Assembly (NCBI GenBank): GCA_020137815.1
Contig: CM035358.1
Coordinates: 4,230,614 to 4,294,613, forward strand
DNA length: 64,000 bases
DNA from: Hormiphora californensis
Taxonomy: Eukaryota; Ctenophora; Tentaculata; Cydippida; Pleurobrachiidae
Reading direction: 5' to 3'
Below, one piece after another: positions 49,128 through 60,912 of the stretch. Made by a program: the position numbers and the translations under genes. Every line of letters starts with the position of its first letter. Position 1 is the first letter of the stretch. Below the pieces are notes generated by a model that was given only the letters and a program-made list of their open reading frames with translations, did no database searches and was not told the origin of the DNA.

Positions 49128-51030
49128 GAGAGAGAGAGAGAGATGAAAAGAGCATTACAATTTTATTGACATTCATTGATATGGTGTATGCGTAGACAGA
49201 GCGAAAACAGAAAACTGGCATTAGGGAGAGAAAACGATGTATTGCTTGAGTGAAATAGAGAGATCAAGACCGAGAGAGATGTTGTTTTTCATTACCACTA
49301 TAACTAGGAACCGACCGAATCAGGAAATACTGGTCCCTGATTGGCTGATAACCAGTCACGTGACCTAAATAACGAGTTCTGATTGGTTGTTTACTTCTTT
49401 CGGTCGGTTCCTGACTATAACAGTGCTCTCTCACACACCAGTAGTTGGTGATGTGTTTGTGTTAGCTGGCACAACCACACATTTAAATTCTCTCTGTGTA
49501 CTACTCTAATTATCGCACATGTATACTAAATTATGCACACGTGTCTAATAGCTGAGGATGAATGGAGAGTCAGTCAGAACTGAGTTTTTAACGAAAAAAA
49601 GAGAGATGTTTATTTTTTGTCACACACTTTAAAATACTTTTTTGCTCCAAAAATAAGGACGGTCAATTTAGAGATTTTGTTCCAGTTCCCACATGGCACA
49701 CATGTGTTTGCGGTGCAACAGCACAAACATGTGTTTACTATCTGAGGTGGGAGATTGGACAATGTGTTTCCTAGATATATCATTACATACCCTGGTCCCT
49801 ACCAAGAGGAAGATATTGAGGTGTCGGGTATTAAACATGCTAAACACAAGCAACAGTAGCCATCAAATGTGTGTTATTCTTGCTTTCTCACAGCTCCTGA
49901 GAGGATAGAGTCTTCATCTTCCTTCATCTTAGGAGGGTAGAAAGTAATCGAAATGACCTTCCTACCCTCCCAATTTGAAGTCTTATCTTGTCAGAAGCTA
50001 ATGACTGCGAGAAAGCCTCAAGTGAGGGCTATTATTGCTCCCCCTTTATAATATAATCTGACTGTAAGAGAGATCGCCCCATAATTTTGTTATACCCTCA
50101 TATTGCTGAAATTGTGTATTACTATTGTTAGTGTGTGTGTGTGCCCCCCTCTGACTATAACATAATAATAATACACACTATTTGGTCACGTGTACACTGT
50201 CAACTGTTTTCAAAAAAATATCCGAGTTTTCTATTTGTACCCCCCCCCCCCCCCCTGGAATAAAGGCTGGATGAGGTTTTTCAATGCTGTCAAAGCAATT
50301 TGGATAAACTTCAAAAAACGCTGTCGGTGGCGCCAGAATCAAGGCTGACCTGTGTGGAGGCGCCGGCACGCACTGACAATCAAAACGGGGTCTGGCGCCG
50401 CCAGCTAACCCCTTATTATAACAGAGGCTGAGTCTGACAAGCGCAGCGGAATATTCATGGATATCCACATTTCTAATGATTGCGCGCCGTGATGTCCGCA
50501 TTCGTGACATCGCGCGTTACAAAAACTAATAATTTTCACCCAGCCCCGCCGCATGTGGGACTGAATCGTGAATGAACAGAAGACCTTGCTCCCGAATCCC
50601 GATGGCAATCTCTGAATTGTTCGATCCTGGGCCTGAGCGGTTGTGGTGAAGTATTCTGATGTCACATGTGAAGAGAGCGGGGATGATATTGTCTACCTGT
50701 GTGTTACGTGATTGACTTGCACCCGTTAATCCGTGTCCGGTCCCCTTCGCTATTAAACTAGATCACCTGATCACACCCGTCACTCTGTCATGTGCGTTCT
50801 ATAGAATTCTAATTCTGTAATTTGTTAATTGTTATTCAAATAGGATGGAAGTTTAAGCTGACAAGTAGTTTAGACTCTAAACTTTAGAGTAACACAAAAC
50901 AACTTTTGTGTTTTGTGTTGTTCTACTCGGTTCTCCCTACTTTTCTTCACGTAGTCACTGTTCTACTAAACACACATCGTGTCCTAGGGTAGACCCCCCA
51001 TGCTTGTTGAGTAACTCAACAAATCAGATC
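48480..51030. other. Intergenic between the PKA and DUF4780-like genes
   Basis: It holds the PKA 3' UTR, GA tracts at about 48640-48665 and 49072-49142, a complete MITE at 49305-49413 and a GC-rich stretch at 50330-50410 with repeated GGCGCC. The open frames on the minus strand at 50.2-50.7 kb show no family resemblance. I find no gene. Confidence 0.6.
49305..49413 (+). mobile_element. hAT-type MITE, copy 6 (complete)
   Basis: A complete copy with ends TAGGAACCGACCGAA (first base C to T) and TTCGGTCGGTTCCTG, and a perfect 8-bp target duplication ACTATAAC. It keeps GTCACGTGAC and both CCAAT boxes. It lies about 830 bp downstream of the PKA stop codon. Confidence 0.92.
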
Positions 51031-52561
51031 ATGACTGCAGAAACACCCGGTATCCCGTGGTCAGAAGAATCTCCACCAACCAGCCCTACGCCCTCGCCCA
51101 CCAAGTTAGTACATCGCCCAGTGTGTGTTTTAGTTAGCTGTCCTCGGAGAGAGAAAATGAGAAAAATACTAAAATAGGTGTAGCTGTTATACGTGCTCCG
51201 AATCTCACTTTGACTGTCAAAGTCACTTCACACACCTTGTTCAGCCCTTGGTGACATAGACACCTGGCGCGACCGAGATTGAGCTCATACACACCTGTGT
51301 GCGGGGGTCGCGCCAGGTGTCTATGTCATTGTCACCTTGTTCAGCCCAATGCTCTGACAGCTTCACACCCAGGTATAGAGGTACCCAGGTATCTACCCAG
51401 GTAAAGAGAATTACTTTAATTCTCTCGTTTAATTCTCTCGTTTAATTCTCTCGTTTAATTCTCTCGTTTAATTCTCTCGTTTAATTCTCTCGTTTAATTC
51501 TCTCCCTGCCCAGGTATACACCAGGATGTCTGACAGCCCGTAAGAACGGCTCACTAAGCCTCCGCCTGACCGAGCAAGATACAACCCCAGATCCTCTCTC
51601 CTCTGTTCTCACAGCCACCTCACCCATGGATGAGTTTAGTCTGGAAGTATCCTTGAAGAGCAGGGAGACTCCTCAAAGAAAGGATCTGGACCACCTAATT
51701 GGGTGCATTACCCGGGAAATGGTGCAGGTGAAAAAGGAATCTGGCATCATGCCAAAATTCAGATGCTCCGGAACAAAATTTTCAGGGAGAACGATTGTAT
51801 TTCGGTTTAATGACAGTGACTCGCTGGAATTTTACCGACGGGTTGTAACAGAAGCCCTCGCACCAACCCCGGACCACGGTGGTTTTTATGTCCGGGGTGC
51901 TGGAGAACCGCCCCCATTCCGGAAGTACCGAGCCTGGATGCCTGGCGAAATGATGGATAGTCTGGGGTGTGTCCCTGAGCTCCTCTCGCTCGAGACAGAC
52001 GGGAGGATATCAGAGCACACTATCAAAGTGATAGGACAGAGTCCATCAAACTCCAATGGAGTTGTGGTGTATTTTGAGGTGGCTGGAGTCGCTGAGGAGT
52101 GTATCAAGGAGTTTGGGAGTGGAGGGATCATGTGTGGTCCACATAGGATGAAATTCGCAATTGTCAGCACTAGTCCGGGAAGGAAAACACCAACCACCCC
52201 GGTGAGAGTGACGTCACTTAATTATTAATTAATTAATTACTTAATTAATTACTTAATTAATTACTTAATTAATTATCTATCGAAAATCTTGCATGATGTC
52301 AAAGGTGATAGGATTTAGCGACAGAAGTTATTAATTAACTAATTGACCAACTAAACCCCGTTTACTAATTAACTAATTATCCATTTAATCCCGCATTTCC
52401 CACAGTCACGCAGCCAGCCGTCTCCCAGCAGCTCATGTGATAACTGGAGGTCACCCACGTCAACCAGCCCTATCTTTAGCAGCTCCCTACTACAAACAGT
52501 GGTTGAGAGACCTCCCTCTCCCGCTGCTGTGTCTGATATGAGGAGAAACTCAATACCGTAA
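51031..52561 (+). CDS. Protein with a DUF4780-like central domain, function unknown
   Basis: Three exons, 51031-51104, 51514-52201 and 52406-52561 (TAA), keep phase and give 305 residues. The first donor is weak (AA/GTTAGT). The N-terminus is Ser/Pro-rich. The middle (about residues 65-245) has a strand-helix pattern twice, with PKFRCSGTKFSGRTIVFRF, RKYRAWMPGEMMD and GVVVYFEVAG. By pattern (glycine-rich strand, xxVWVPG-like motif, late hydrophobic strand) it resembles DUF4780 of arthropod proteins, an inference from memory. The C-terminus is Ser/Pro-rich with RSQPSPSSS and ends RRNSIP. There is no signal peptide or membrane segment. A minisatellite of seven 12-bp units (TTAATTCTCTCG) abuts the second exon's acceptor. 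Confidence 0.7.
51250..51335. repeat. Short palindromic element (hairpin)
   Basis: GACATAGACACCTGGCGCGA and TCGCGCCAGGTGTCTATGTC are perfect inverted repeats about 40 bp apart. CTTGTTCAGCCC occurs on both outer sides, possibly an extended target duplication. It lies in the first intron of the DUF4780-like gene. Confidence 0.8.
51410..51505 (+). repeat. 12-bp minisatellite (TTAATTCTCTCG)n
   Basis: About seven near-perfect tandem units immediately upstream of the exon starting at 51514. Confidence 0.95.
52222..52275 (+). repeat. TTAATTAATTAC tandem repeat
   Basis: A short AT-rich tandem repeat (TAATTAATTACT period) just inside the last intron of the DUF4780-like gene. Confidence 0.85.
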
Positions 52562-53502
<941 letters not shown>

Positions 53503-55080
53503 ATGAAAACTTTATGGGTGCTGTCTCTTCTTTTCACCTGTCAATCCGATGAAGGTACAACTCACAACTGTTTCCACTGTGTTTAGTGTGATGTAATGTG
53601 CTTAATTTTGTTCTTGATTTGGGCACGTACCTTCAGGACCCCACTCAGAATGTGTGAGGGGGGGGGGAGGGGCGAACCTCACGCTAGAATTTTACAGGGG
53701 TGCAACGTCCTAAAATTCACTGAGTTGTATACAGTTGTGTTACAGAGAGAACAGTGAGCACAGCTTGAACATCTGCTACTCCCAATATATTTGGCATACA
53801 CTGCAGGCCCCTCTAATGGCCCCGCACGTGAGTGGACTTCTGTGCATGTCACAACTCCAATATATTTTCAGTGTATAAAGATGTCGAAAGAGGGAAGTTT
53901 GTGAAATGGGATCTTGAATTGGAGCCCCTGATTATAAATATAACACCCGATGGTCAATCTCGGATGGTGGATGTTATATTTATCCACAATTCGGGAGCAT
54001 TTTACACCGTGAAACTTGATTTCACTTCTTCTGGCAGTGTCGCACTAACAGTTGACCAGTGCAATAGACTATCTGGGAACCCGTATCGAGATATTACCGT
54101 GGTTGAGTTTCACAAAACAGAGAAAGAATTTAGAATCGTACTATCAGGCTTGGATATCTTTCGTTTAACCTTTTCCGCTGACACTGGTTCGTGTGAAACA
54201 GTTTGGAGCGGAGATGTAGTTACTGGAGTGGTATTTCAGGCAGCTGATTCTGCTTCAGTGGCCTATAAAGCAGGTATAATACTAATACAAAACCTCGATT
54301 TACCATGCACCTCGAATCGAGGTCTTCGATTTACCGTACGAAAAAGCCGATACCATTTCCCTCGAGGAGTAGGTACTGTAAATCAAAGGTTAAACTGTAT
54401 AGAAAACCTTCCTCACTCCGACACATATATCGCCTAGATTTAAATGCCAATTCTTAAAACCCCTCTGGATCAGCTGTATAGGGCTGATGACACCGTCCGT
54501 GGTAGAGACATGTTGAGGGGGTGATCCCTGTATTGATCTCACGTCAACATCTTAAAAACCTCCCATTTGTTTTTCAGTGAACTGCAGTGCGATTACAGTG
54601 GTGCATTCCAACATCACCAGCATGGCAGCAGGGCCAGGGGAGACCCTGACAGTGGGTTGTGAGCAGGGGTATACTCTGATTGGTGCAGCTACTTTGACCT
54701 GCGACGTAGACCAGCTGATATGGTCGGACAGTGAGCCACAGTGTGTCATGGCTACAGGTGAGTAGCACGTCACATATACGGCGGTTAGTTATATTCTGTG
54801 AGCTCAACTCCTTATTCTGTTATTGTTGTATGGGGAATTATAGTAAGTGAAATCGCTTTTATTTTGTCCATGACACTTTTACTCATTGGCAATTGAAAGG
54901 AGGCTCGTTTTCCATTACCAGTGATGGTGAGCGTTCTGTGTCCTTGTGTTGTTTTCAGTAATCAAAACACAAATAGTTAGGGATCATACAATGCTTTCAC
55001 CTCTCTCTGCTGTACAATATAATCAAACCAAGATATCCAAACCGCATATTAGGGTAAACTGCTCGTTCTGTTCTACATGA
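53503..55080 (+). CDS. Secreted protein with one sushi (CCP) domain
   Basis: Exons 53503-53554, 53872-54273 and 54578-54757 keep phase 1 throughout. A possible final exon 54959-55080 (TGA) also fits the phase but is weak. The first exon encodes a signal peptide (MKTLWVLSLLFTCQSDE). The second encodes about 133 residues of beta-rich sequence with few cysteines that I do not recognise. The third is a sushi domain: NCSAITVV...GETLTVGCEQGYTLIG, ATLTCD, WSDSEPQC, with four cysteines and the Trp. The product is a secreted or cell-surface adhesion or recognition protein. It converges with the SRCR-like gene at 55460-57189; sushi and SRCR modules occur together in sponge receptor-like proteins. The ATG overlaps a short upstream open frame. 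Confidence 0.75.
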
Positions 55081-55459
55081 CGTCACAGAGCTCCAGTCTA
55101 GTTCGGAGGGTAACAGTGGACTACCCACTGATTACCACACACCAAATAATCACATTGGGTAATCTGCCTGTGAGATGAAGTAGCTGATTTGAAGGTTCCG
55201 TCGACGCTGTATGGCGGCGCCCATACCCCAATTTGATTCTCGGAGTGTACCCCTTCTCGACAGTGCGCTCAGGGCGGGGAGGGAGGGGCAAGGCCTTAGG
55301 CCAGTCTGTTTTATTACAGCCAAAATTGCTTTCGAAACCAAATCCACCTGCACCTTTGTTTCAGACAAATAAGATAAACAACTAGATGAAATACATAGTT
55401 TAAATGGTTTTGGAAAACTTTAAATATATTCAGTTCTCTTTTCCGGGTCCTCTTCGCGG
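55081..55459. other. Convergent intergenic region
   Basis: About 380 bp between the 3' ends of the sushi and SRCR-like genes. No feature recognised. Confidence 0.5.
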
Positions 55460-57189
55460 CTAGAAGCAGCTTATCCATAGAGCCTCCTCAGGGTCACGTT
55501 GGTGGGAGTTTTGTGAAACCACAATATCTCTGCAATCATCAATAGTAACTCCGGCTCCGCACCCACAGTCCATGCTAGTTATTGGTAGGAACCTGATATC
55601 ATTTCCAATAATGTAACCACATGAGAGACCTTTCCCCTCACGCTCCTCCAGTTCTCCGATGCCTCTGTAGTCGGAGTAGGTCATGGATGACCGGGTATCC
55701 AAGATGGTACGGCACATGGCCTGGGTGTTGCAGTAGGGGTTCCTCTGTATGGCACCGATGGGTACCAGACCGGTCAGGAAGATGCCATTCTCACGATTGT
55801 AGAGGGTTCCAACTGTCGTCCCAAAGTCACCATCCCAGATGACGTCTTCTGCTTTGTGGCCTCCTCCAGGGTTCCTTGCCAGCGCCATGTGAACCAACCT
55901 CCAGATGGAAGAAGGAGGGATGTCGTCAGTGCATGTTAGCTGAAGGGCACTGTCTGAGTCACAGTCATCGCTTGTAGCAGAGCCAGCAGAGCAGAATTCT
56001 TGTGACAAAACGTCACGGTCAAGGGGGCAGGTTACATTGTATAGGACCGGCTCGATGTCACTCTCCTTAATATACGAGCAGTCTAATCGGTCATCGTGGG
56101 GGACTTCATAGTTGGTGGCGATTGCTTCGGCATACCGGAATCCCGCTGCTCTACAAATCAAGTCAGCGGTATGTTGGTCCACGTCTTTTCCACAGATCAG
56201 GCCTTTCTTCGATGTGTCCTGGTTTGTAAGGACGACGGTGCCTGTGGGTGAGTTTTCACCATGCCCCGTTTCTATGGTTACTATAGAGTTCCACGGACCT
56301 GGCTCTGGTGTTGGCTCTGTAGTTGGCGCTGGTGTTGGCAATGTAGTTGGTGCTGGTGTTGGAGAGTTAGTCTTGCAGTACAAAACTAAACCAACCTCCC
56401 ATCTCGATCTCATTCCATTAACATATTGAAATGGAGTCGGAAAGGCGCATTCTGAGAAATCATGTGCATCCACATGACATTTTCCTCCATATCTAAATGT
56501 AAAGTTGCTACCGATGAAGGTTTCTGCTAGGCTAGCATTATGGTTGTCTTCATTTTCACCATAATCCTCTGCCCCAAGCGGATACCCTGCCTCTCTGCAG
56601 AAGAAATCCCTGGTGGCATTGGGTTGAAAGTAGCCAGCTTGGTTTGCCATAGCACTTTTAAGGAATCCATCAGTTCTTCTTTTCATGGTAAGTACCAGCG
56701 TCCCGTAACTGCCAGTTACTACTGCAGTTGTGCTGATATTTCTCTTGAGCTCCACTTTCTCTAGAGTCCACACAGGATTACATTTGAGTGCCACGGATTC
56801 GTCGATTGTGCAGTTCATTCCTGTATTGTAGGTACAGTCAACTAGACTGTTGCGTTTTCTGTACAGTTGGTAATTGTCAGGTTTCCAGGCGTTCTCCAAA
56901 ACGAAGAGTCTCTGCTTAACTGGTATCTCTCCTCTAGCTCGTTGTAGGTGGTGAAGGTTCCACCATCTGGAAATCCTTTTTTTCGGCACAGGAAATCTGC
57001 CTCATTTTCACTAAAGCCTTCCTCACAGACTCTACTGTACAATCTGGATTCCGTAGAATATATCCCAGGAACTCCAACATAGTTTCCAGAGTTTGATCCT
57101 TCTCTGTTATACAGGTTGATCGAATCAATTGTTACTGCTGTAATTGCTGCCCCGGAAATCAGGAACATCAACACGTAAAGCTTCATCAT
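55460..57189 (-). CDS. Secreted multi-SRCR-like protein with one frame break
   Basis: An intronless minus-strand frame from ATG 57189 has a signal peptide (MMKLYVLMFLISGAAITAV). SRCR-like modules follow. The first has SRVCEEGFSENEADFLCRKKGF, a second has RDFFCREAGYPLG, and a third (KGLICGKDVDQHTADLICRAAGF) comes after a PT-rich linker. A fourth is more divergent (NPYCNTQAMCRTI). It ends ...ALWISCF without a membrane segment. The total is about 576 residues if one base is missing near 56840. There the first frame reads NCTENATV then a stop, while the other frame carries on with LVDCTYNTGMNC, the expected end of the first module. The cause may be a sequencing error, a null allele or a pseudogene. 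SRCR proteins are extracellular binding proteins, expanded in sponges and echinoderms. Confidence 0.75.
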
Positions 57190-58105
57190 GACTGTTTTAG
57201 GTTGGTAACTTATAGTAGCTACTTTTTATATGATTTGTACACCACGTGATATGTGCCAAGGTAATCCTTGAAAACAAAGAACGGTATTGTAGTCAAAGCT
57301 TTAATTTCTAACTACAGCTGTCCTTTGAATAGATCTTGACAACTTTGATTGTCATCAAATAATGCGGGGGGGGGTTGTAAAACAAAGACATATTGATGAG
57401 CTGCCGGGCAACAGCGGTGTCACATTGAATATAATATTCTGCTAGTAGAATGAATATATTCTATAAGTACAGGTGTTAAAGGGTCAAAGAAGTATTCCCG
57501 CCGGTCCTGTCTTGATTAAAATAATCTCAAAACACTAATAAATCATGTTGAAGTGATCACCGTGCATTTCTCAGCTCAGATGGGTTAGGCAGGTTGCCTG
57601 GCAAACATCCTTAGGAGCCGGATACTGGATACTTTTTATACAAGCTACCATCACACTGTCATGCCTTGATGCTCTAACCACGGTTCTCGTGCGCTCTGCA
57701 TGCATAAAGAAATGAGAATAGGCTCAGGCTCTGACAGCCATTACAACATAACGGAACAGGTTATATTACCGGTTTACATTGTCTTATTTTATAGCCACAC
57801 TGTTGGAGATGGACAAAAATATATAATACCATTTGCGAGAGAAAAATATTTCAAAACATTGCACCACGCCCAATGCACATCTGGAACCCTAATCCCCATT
57901 CCCCTCCCTATGATACTACTATCTACTGCCCTGATACTCTCTTACCCCCAACTAACCCCTACCCCCACTTGCTCTCACCCTCCTCTATACATTAACCCCC
58001 AATCCCCCTTCTCCTACCCCCCCCCCCTTCTCTAATCCTTCATCCCCAACCCCTCCTTTCAGATTCTCCCGACAATGGTAGAGACAGTGTGGAACAGTTT
58101 TGCGT
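57190..58105. other. Intergenic, upstream of the SRCR-like gene
   Basis: No gene recognised. It contains a C-rich tract at about 57895-58030 (CCCCCAACTAACCCC-like) and AT-rich sequence near the SRCR start. Confidence 0.5.
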
Positions 58106-59204
58106 GGCAATTTCTCATTTGCCGCATACGGCGTCTAGACGGCGTCGCACCGCCGTCTAGACGGTGTCTAGACGGTATACCGTCTGGACGGGTTTCGATG
58201 AAATCAGCTAAAAACGGTACCGAAATTGCTTGAGACGGGTTATAGACGGTATCAGACGGTCTCTAGACGGGTTATAGACGGTATCAGTCGGTGTTGCGAC
58301 GGTATCAGACGGTCTCTAGACGGTATCCGTCCGAAGTTGAGACGGCACGTCTGAAAATTGTACCAGACGTTGAGACGGACTTTTAGATCTCCGTCTGTAT
58401 TTCAGACGGAGTTTTAAAAGTACGTTTAAACGCAGTCTAAAGGAAAATCGATGAAAGTACCGTCTAAACAACGTCTCAACTGAAACCGGTCAACATACAG
58501 TCTAAACAACGTCTAAACAGAATCTCGCGATTCAGTTTCAAATACCGTCTAGACAACTTCTCCAGCCATTTCGATACGAATACCGTCTAAACAACGTCTA
58601 GACAACGTCTCAAATAACGATGTCTAGACTCGACCGTTTTCGAAGACCATTCTGGATTACCCATGCCAGTTGGAATTAGTGGTAGACGTGTATCGGATTC
58701 GCTTAAGACGTTGTCTAGACGTTGTTTAGACGGTATTCGTATCGAAATTGCTGGAGAAGTTGTCTAGACGGTATTTGAAACTGAATCGCGAGATTCTGAT
58801 TAGACGTTGTTTAGACGGTATGTTGACCGGTTTCAGTTGAGACGTTGTTTAGACGGTACTTTCATCGATTTTCCTTTAGACTGCGTTTAAACGTACTTTT
58901 AAAACTCCGTCTGAAACAGACGGAGTTCTAAAAGTCCGTCTCAACGTCTGGTACAATTTTCAGACGTGCCGTCTCAACTTCGGACGGATACCGTCTAGAG
59001 ACCGTCCAGACACCGTCCAGACACCGTCTAGAGACTAGACACCGGCACGGTACCGTCTAGAGACCGTCTGATACCGTCTATAACCCGTCTCAAGCAATTT
59101 CGGTACCGTTTTTAGCTGATTTCATCGAAACCCGTCCAGACGGTAAACCGTCTAGACCGGTGCGACGCCGTCTAGACGCCGTATGCGGCAAATGAGAAAT
59201 TGCC
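58106..59204. mobile_element. 1.1-kb foldback element (long inverted repeat)
   Basis: The outer ends are GGCAATTTCTCATTTGCCGC and its complement. The two ~0.5-kb arms are nearly identical inverted copies built from GTCTAGACGG / ACGGTATCAGACGG motifs. Flanking CAGTTTTGCGT and CAGTTGTGCGT resemble an 11-bp target duplication with one mismatch. There is no open frame. Confidence 0.8.
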
Positions 59205-59390
59205 CAGTTGTGCGTGGTGGACCACTGGTGGTGGCTGAGAGGGTTTTTGAAATTTTTGGCTAATTCGGTCACAGTTGTCCCAATTCACCAAAAATTTTAA
59301 AAGCGGTGAATTTGACTCGATATGGATAGATGACACCTCGAGAGATGTATCAGTAAATAAGTTACCCACTTACAAATGAAACTTCGAACT

Positions 59391-59928
59391 AAGGAACCAT
59401 AATAAAGTTCAAGAGCCTCCAAGAGCACCCAAGAGCGCACCCGATCGAAGAGAGACCACACCTGAGAGCGTACCACACCCAAAAGAGACCACATCCAAGA
59501 GCGCACCACCTCCAGAAGACACCACTTGAAGAGCGCACCACATCAAAGAGAGCTCCCCATCCAGAAGATACCACGCGCAGGGGACACCACACGCAGAAGA
59601 GACCAGCGCGGCGTTGTATTTGCGCGTGCGGTCTCTTCTGCGCGTGGTGTCCCCTGCGCGCGGTAAAGTCCATTTTTATTCAACTGTTCACCCTCCAACT
59701 CGTGCGCGTGCAATATTTTAATTTACGCTGCGCGCGCTACACGTTAACATGTGATAGACGCGCAAAACAATTCCGCGCACGACTTTGGGGGGTGAACAGT
59801 TGAAAAAAAATGGAGTATATCTTCTGGATGGGGAGCTCTCTTTGATGTGGTGCGCTCTTGGAGTGGTGTCTTTTGGAGGTGGTGCGCTCTTGGATGGGGT
59901 GCGCTCTTGAACTTTATTATGGTTCCTT
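59391..59928. repeat. Second foldback structure (540 bp)
   Basis: AAGGAACCATAATAAAGTTC at the left is the inverted copy of GAACTTTATTATGGTTCCTT at the right. The arms continue as CAAGAGCGCACC / GGTGCGCTCTTG repeats. An inner hairpin at about 59575-59660 contains GGTCTCTTCTGCGCGTGGTG and its complement. Confidence 0.8.
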
Positions 59929-59982
59929 CTTCAGTGTGTGTCGCGAGGTTGAGATTTGAACGAGCGCGCCTAAAAAAAGTGT

Positions 59983-60126
59983 TAGTGGAAGCTCTTACGG
60001 TATTCCCACGACCATGGGAAAAGAAAGATAAATAGAAATACTAAGAGAGAGAAATTTCTCTCTCTTAGTATTTCTATCTATCTTTCTTTTCCCACGGTCG
60101 TGGGAATACCGTAAGAGCTTCCACTA
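59983..60126. repeat. Near-perfect 144-bp hairpin
   Basis: TAGTGGAAGCTCTTACGGTA on the left pairs with TACCGTAAGAGCTTCCACTA on the right. The arms are about 72 bp and almost fully complementary, with essentially no loop (GAGAGAAATTTCTCTC at the centre). It could be a small MITE or a precursor hairpin if transcribed. Confidence 0.85.
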
Positions 60127-60912
60127 TGTGTCTCGCCCCAAAGGGTGAAAGTCACGTGACAGTTTGGCGCCATTTCGCGCGCTAATCACTGTACTTGCGT
60201 CATCAATGAAACGGGAAAACTAGCGATCGCTCGAGTCCGCACGATCATTTAGGGGGTCTACATGTGACTTTCTTTTACAACATTCAAAAGCGGGTTTTTT
60301 CACGGTAATTGTCAATCAATTTTATCAGCAACATTTAATACGTACACAAATTATTGGCTAAAATTAGCTGTAGATGTCAAAATCTTGTCAGTTTGTCAAT
60401 AAACTACATAAAATGCTTTATCAAGTAGTAAAATTGTATCACTCTTCAACTTCAACTTCAACTTGAGTCACTCGTTATGTTTTAACAATCTCAAAGTCAA
60501 TAATTTTCTTAAGATTACTCAAAGTGTACTTTTTGTCAAATACTACAAACTGTAGAGTTTAAGAAGACTATGGTTAATGGTACCGTCCCGGCCAGTTAAC
60601 AACTTCATCAGGGTTTTGCTGTCAATAATCGCATCAATGCTTCATTTAGTATCTGGGCCTGAAAGATGGATGGATGAGTTAGAACTCTTGTCTATCTAAT
60701 TAGCTTGGCCCAAAGAAAAGTGGCCAAGAGATGTAGATCGGTATGTACCGAAAAAATCGATTATATATCATATCCCGTCCTCTTCACTCTAAAATATTGG
60801 GCGGAGTGGAAGACTGGAAGGGGATCAGGGCCGAAGGAAGAGACTCTATCGGCCCTAACGCATACCATAGAGTAGGTACTAAACTATCATCTCTTGTTGA
60901 GTCTCCCACTCT
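60127..60912. other. Intergenic between the hairpins and the 3' end of the last gene
   Basis: No gene recognised. AT-rich, with three tandem TTCAAC units near 60450. Confidence 0.5.

Noticed and set aside
50178-50665. Two overlapping minus-strand open frames
   Set aside because: No start context, domain or splice partner. The sequence is GC-rich with GGCGCC repeats and looks like non-coding repeat DNA.
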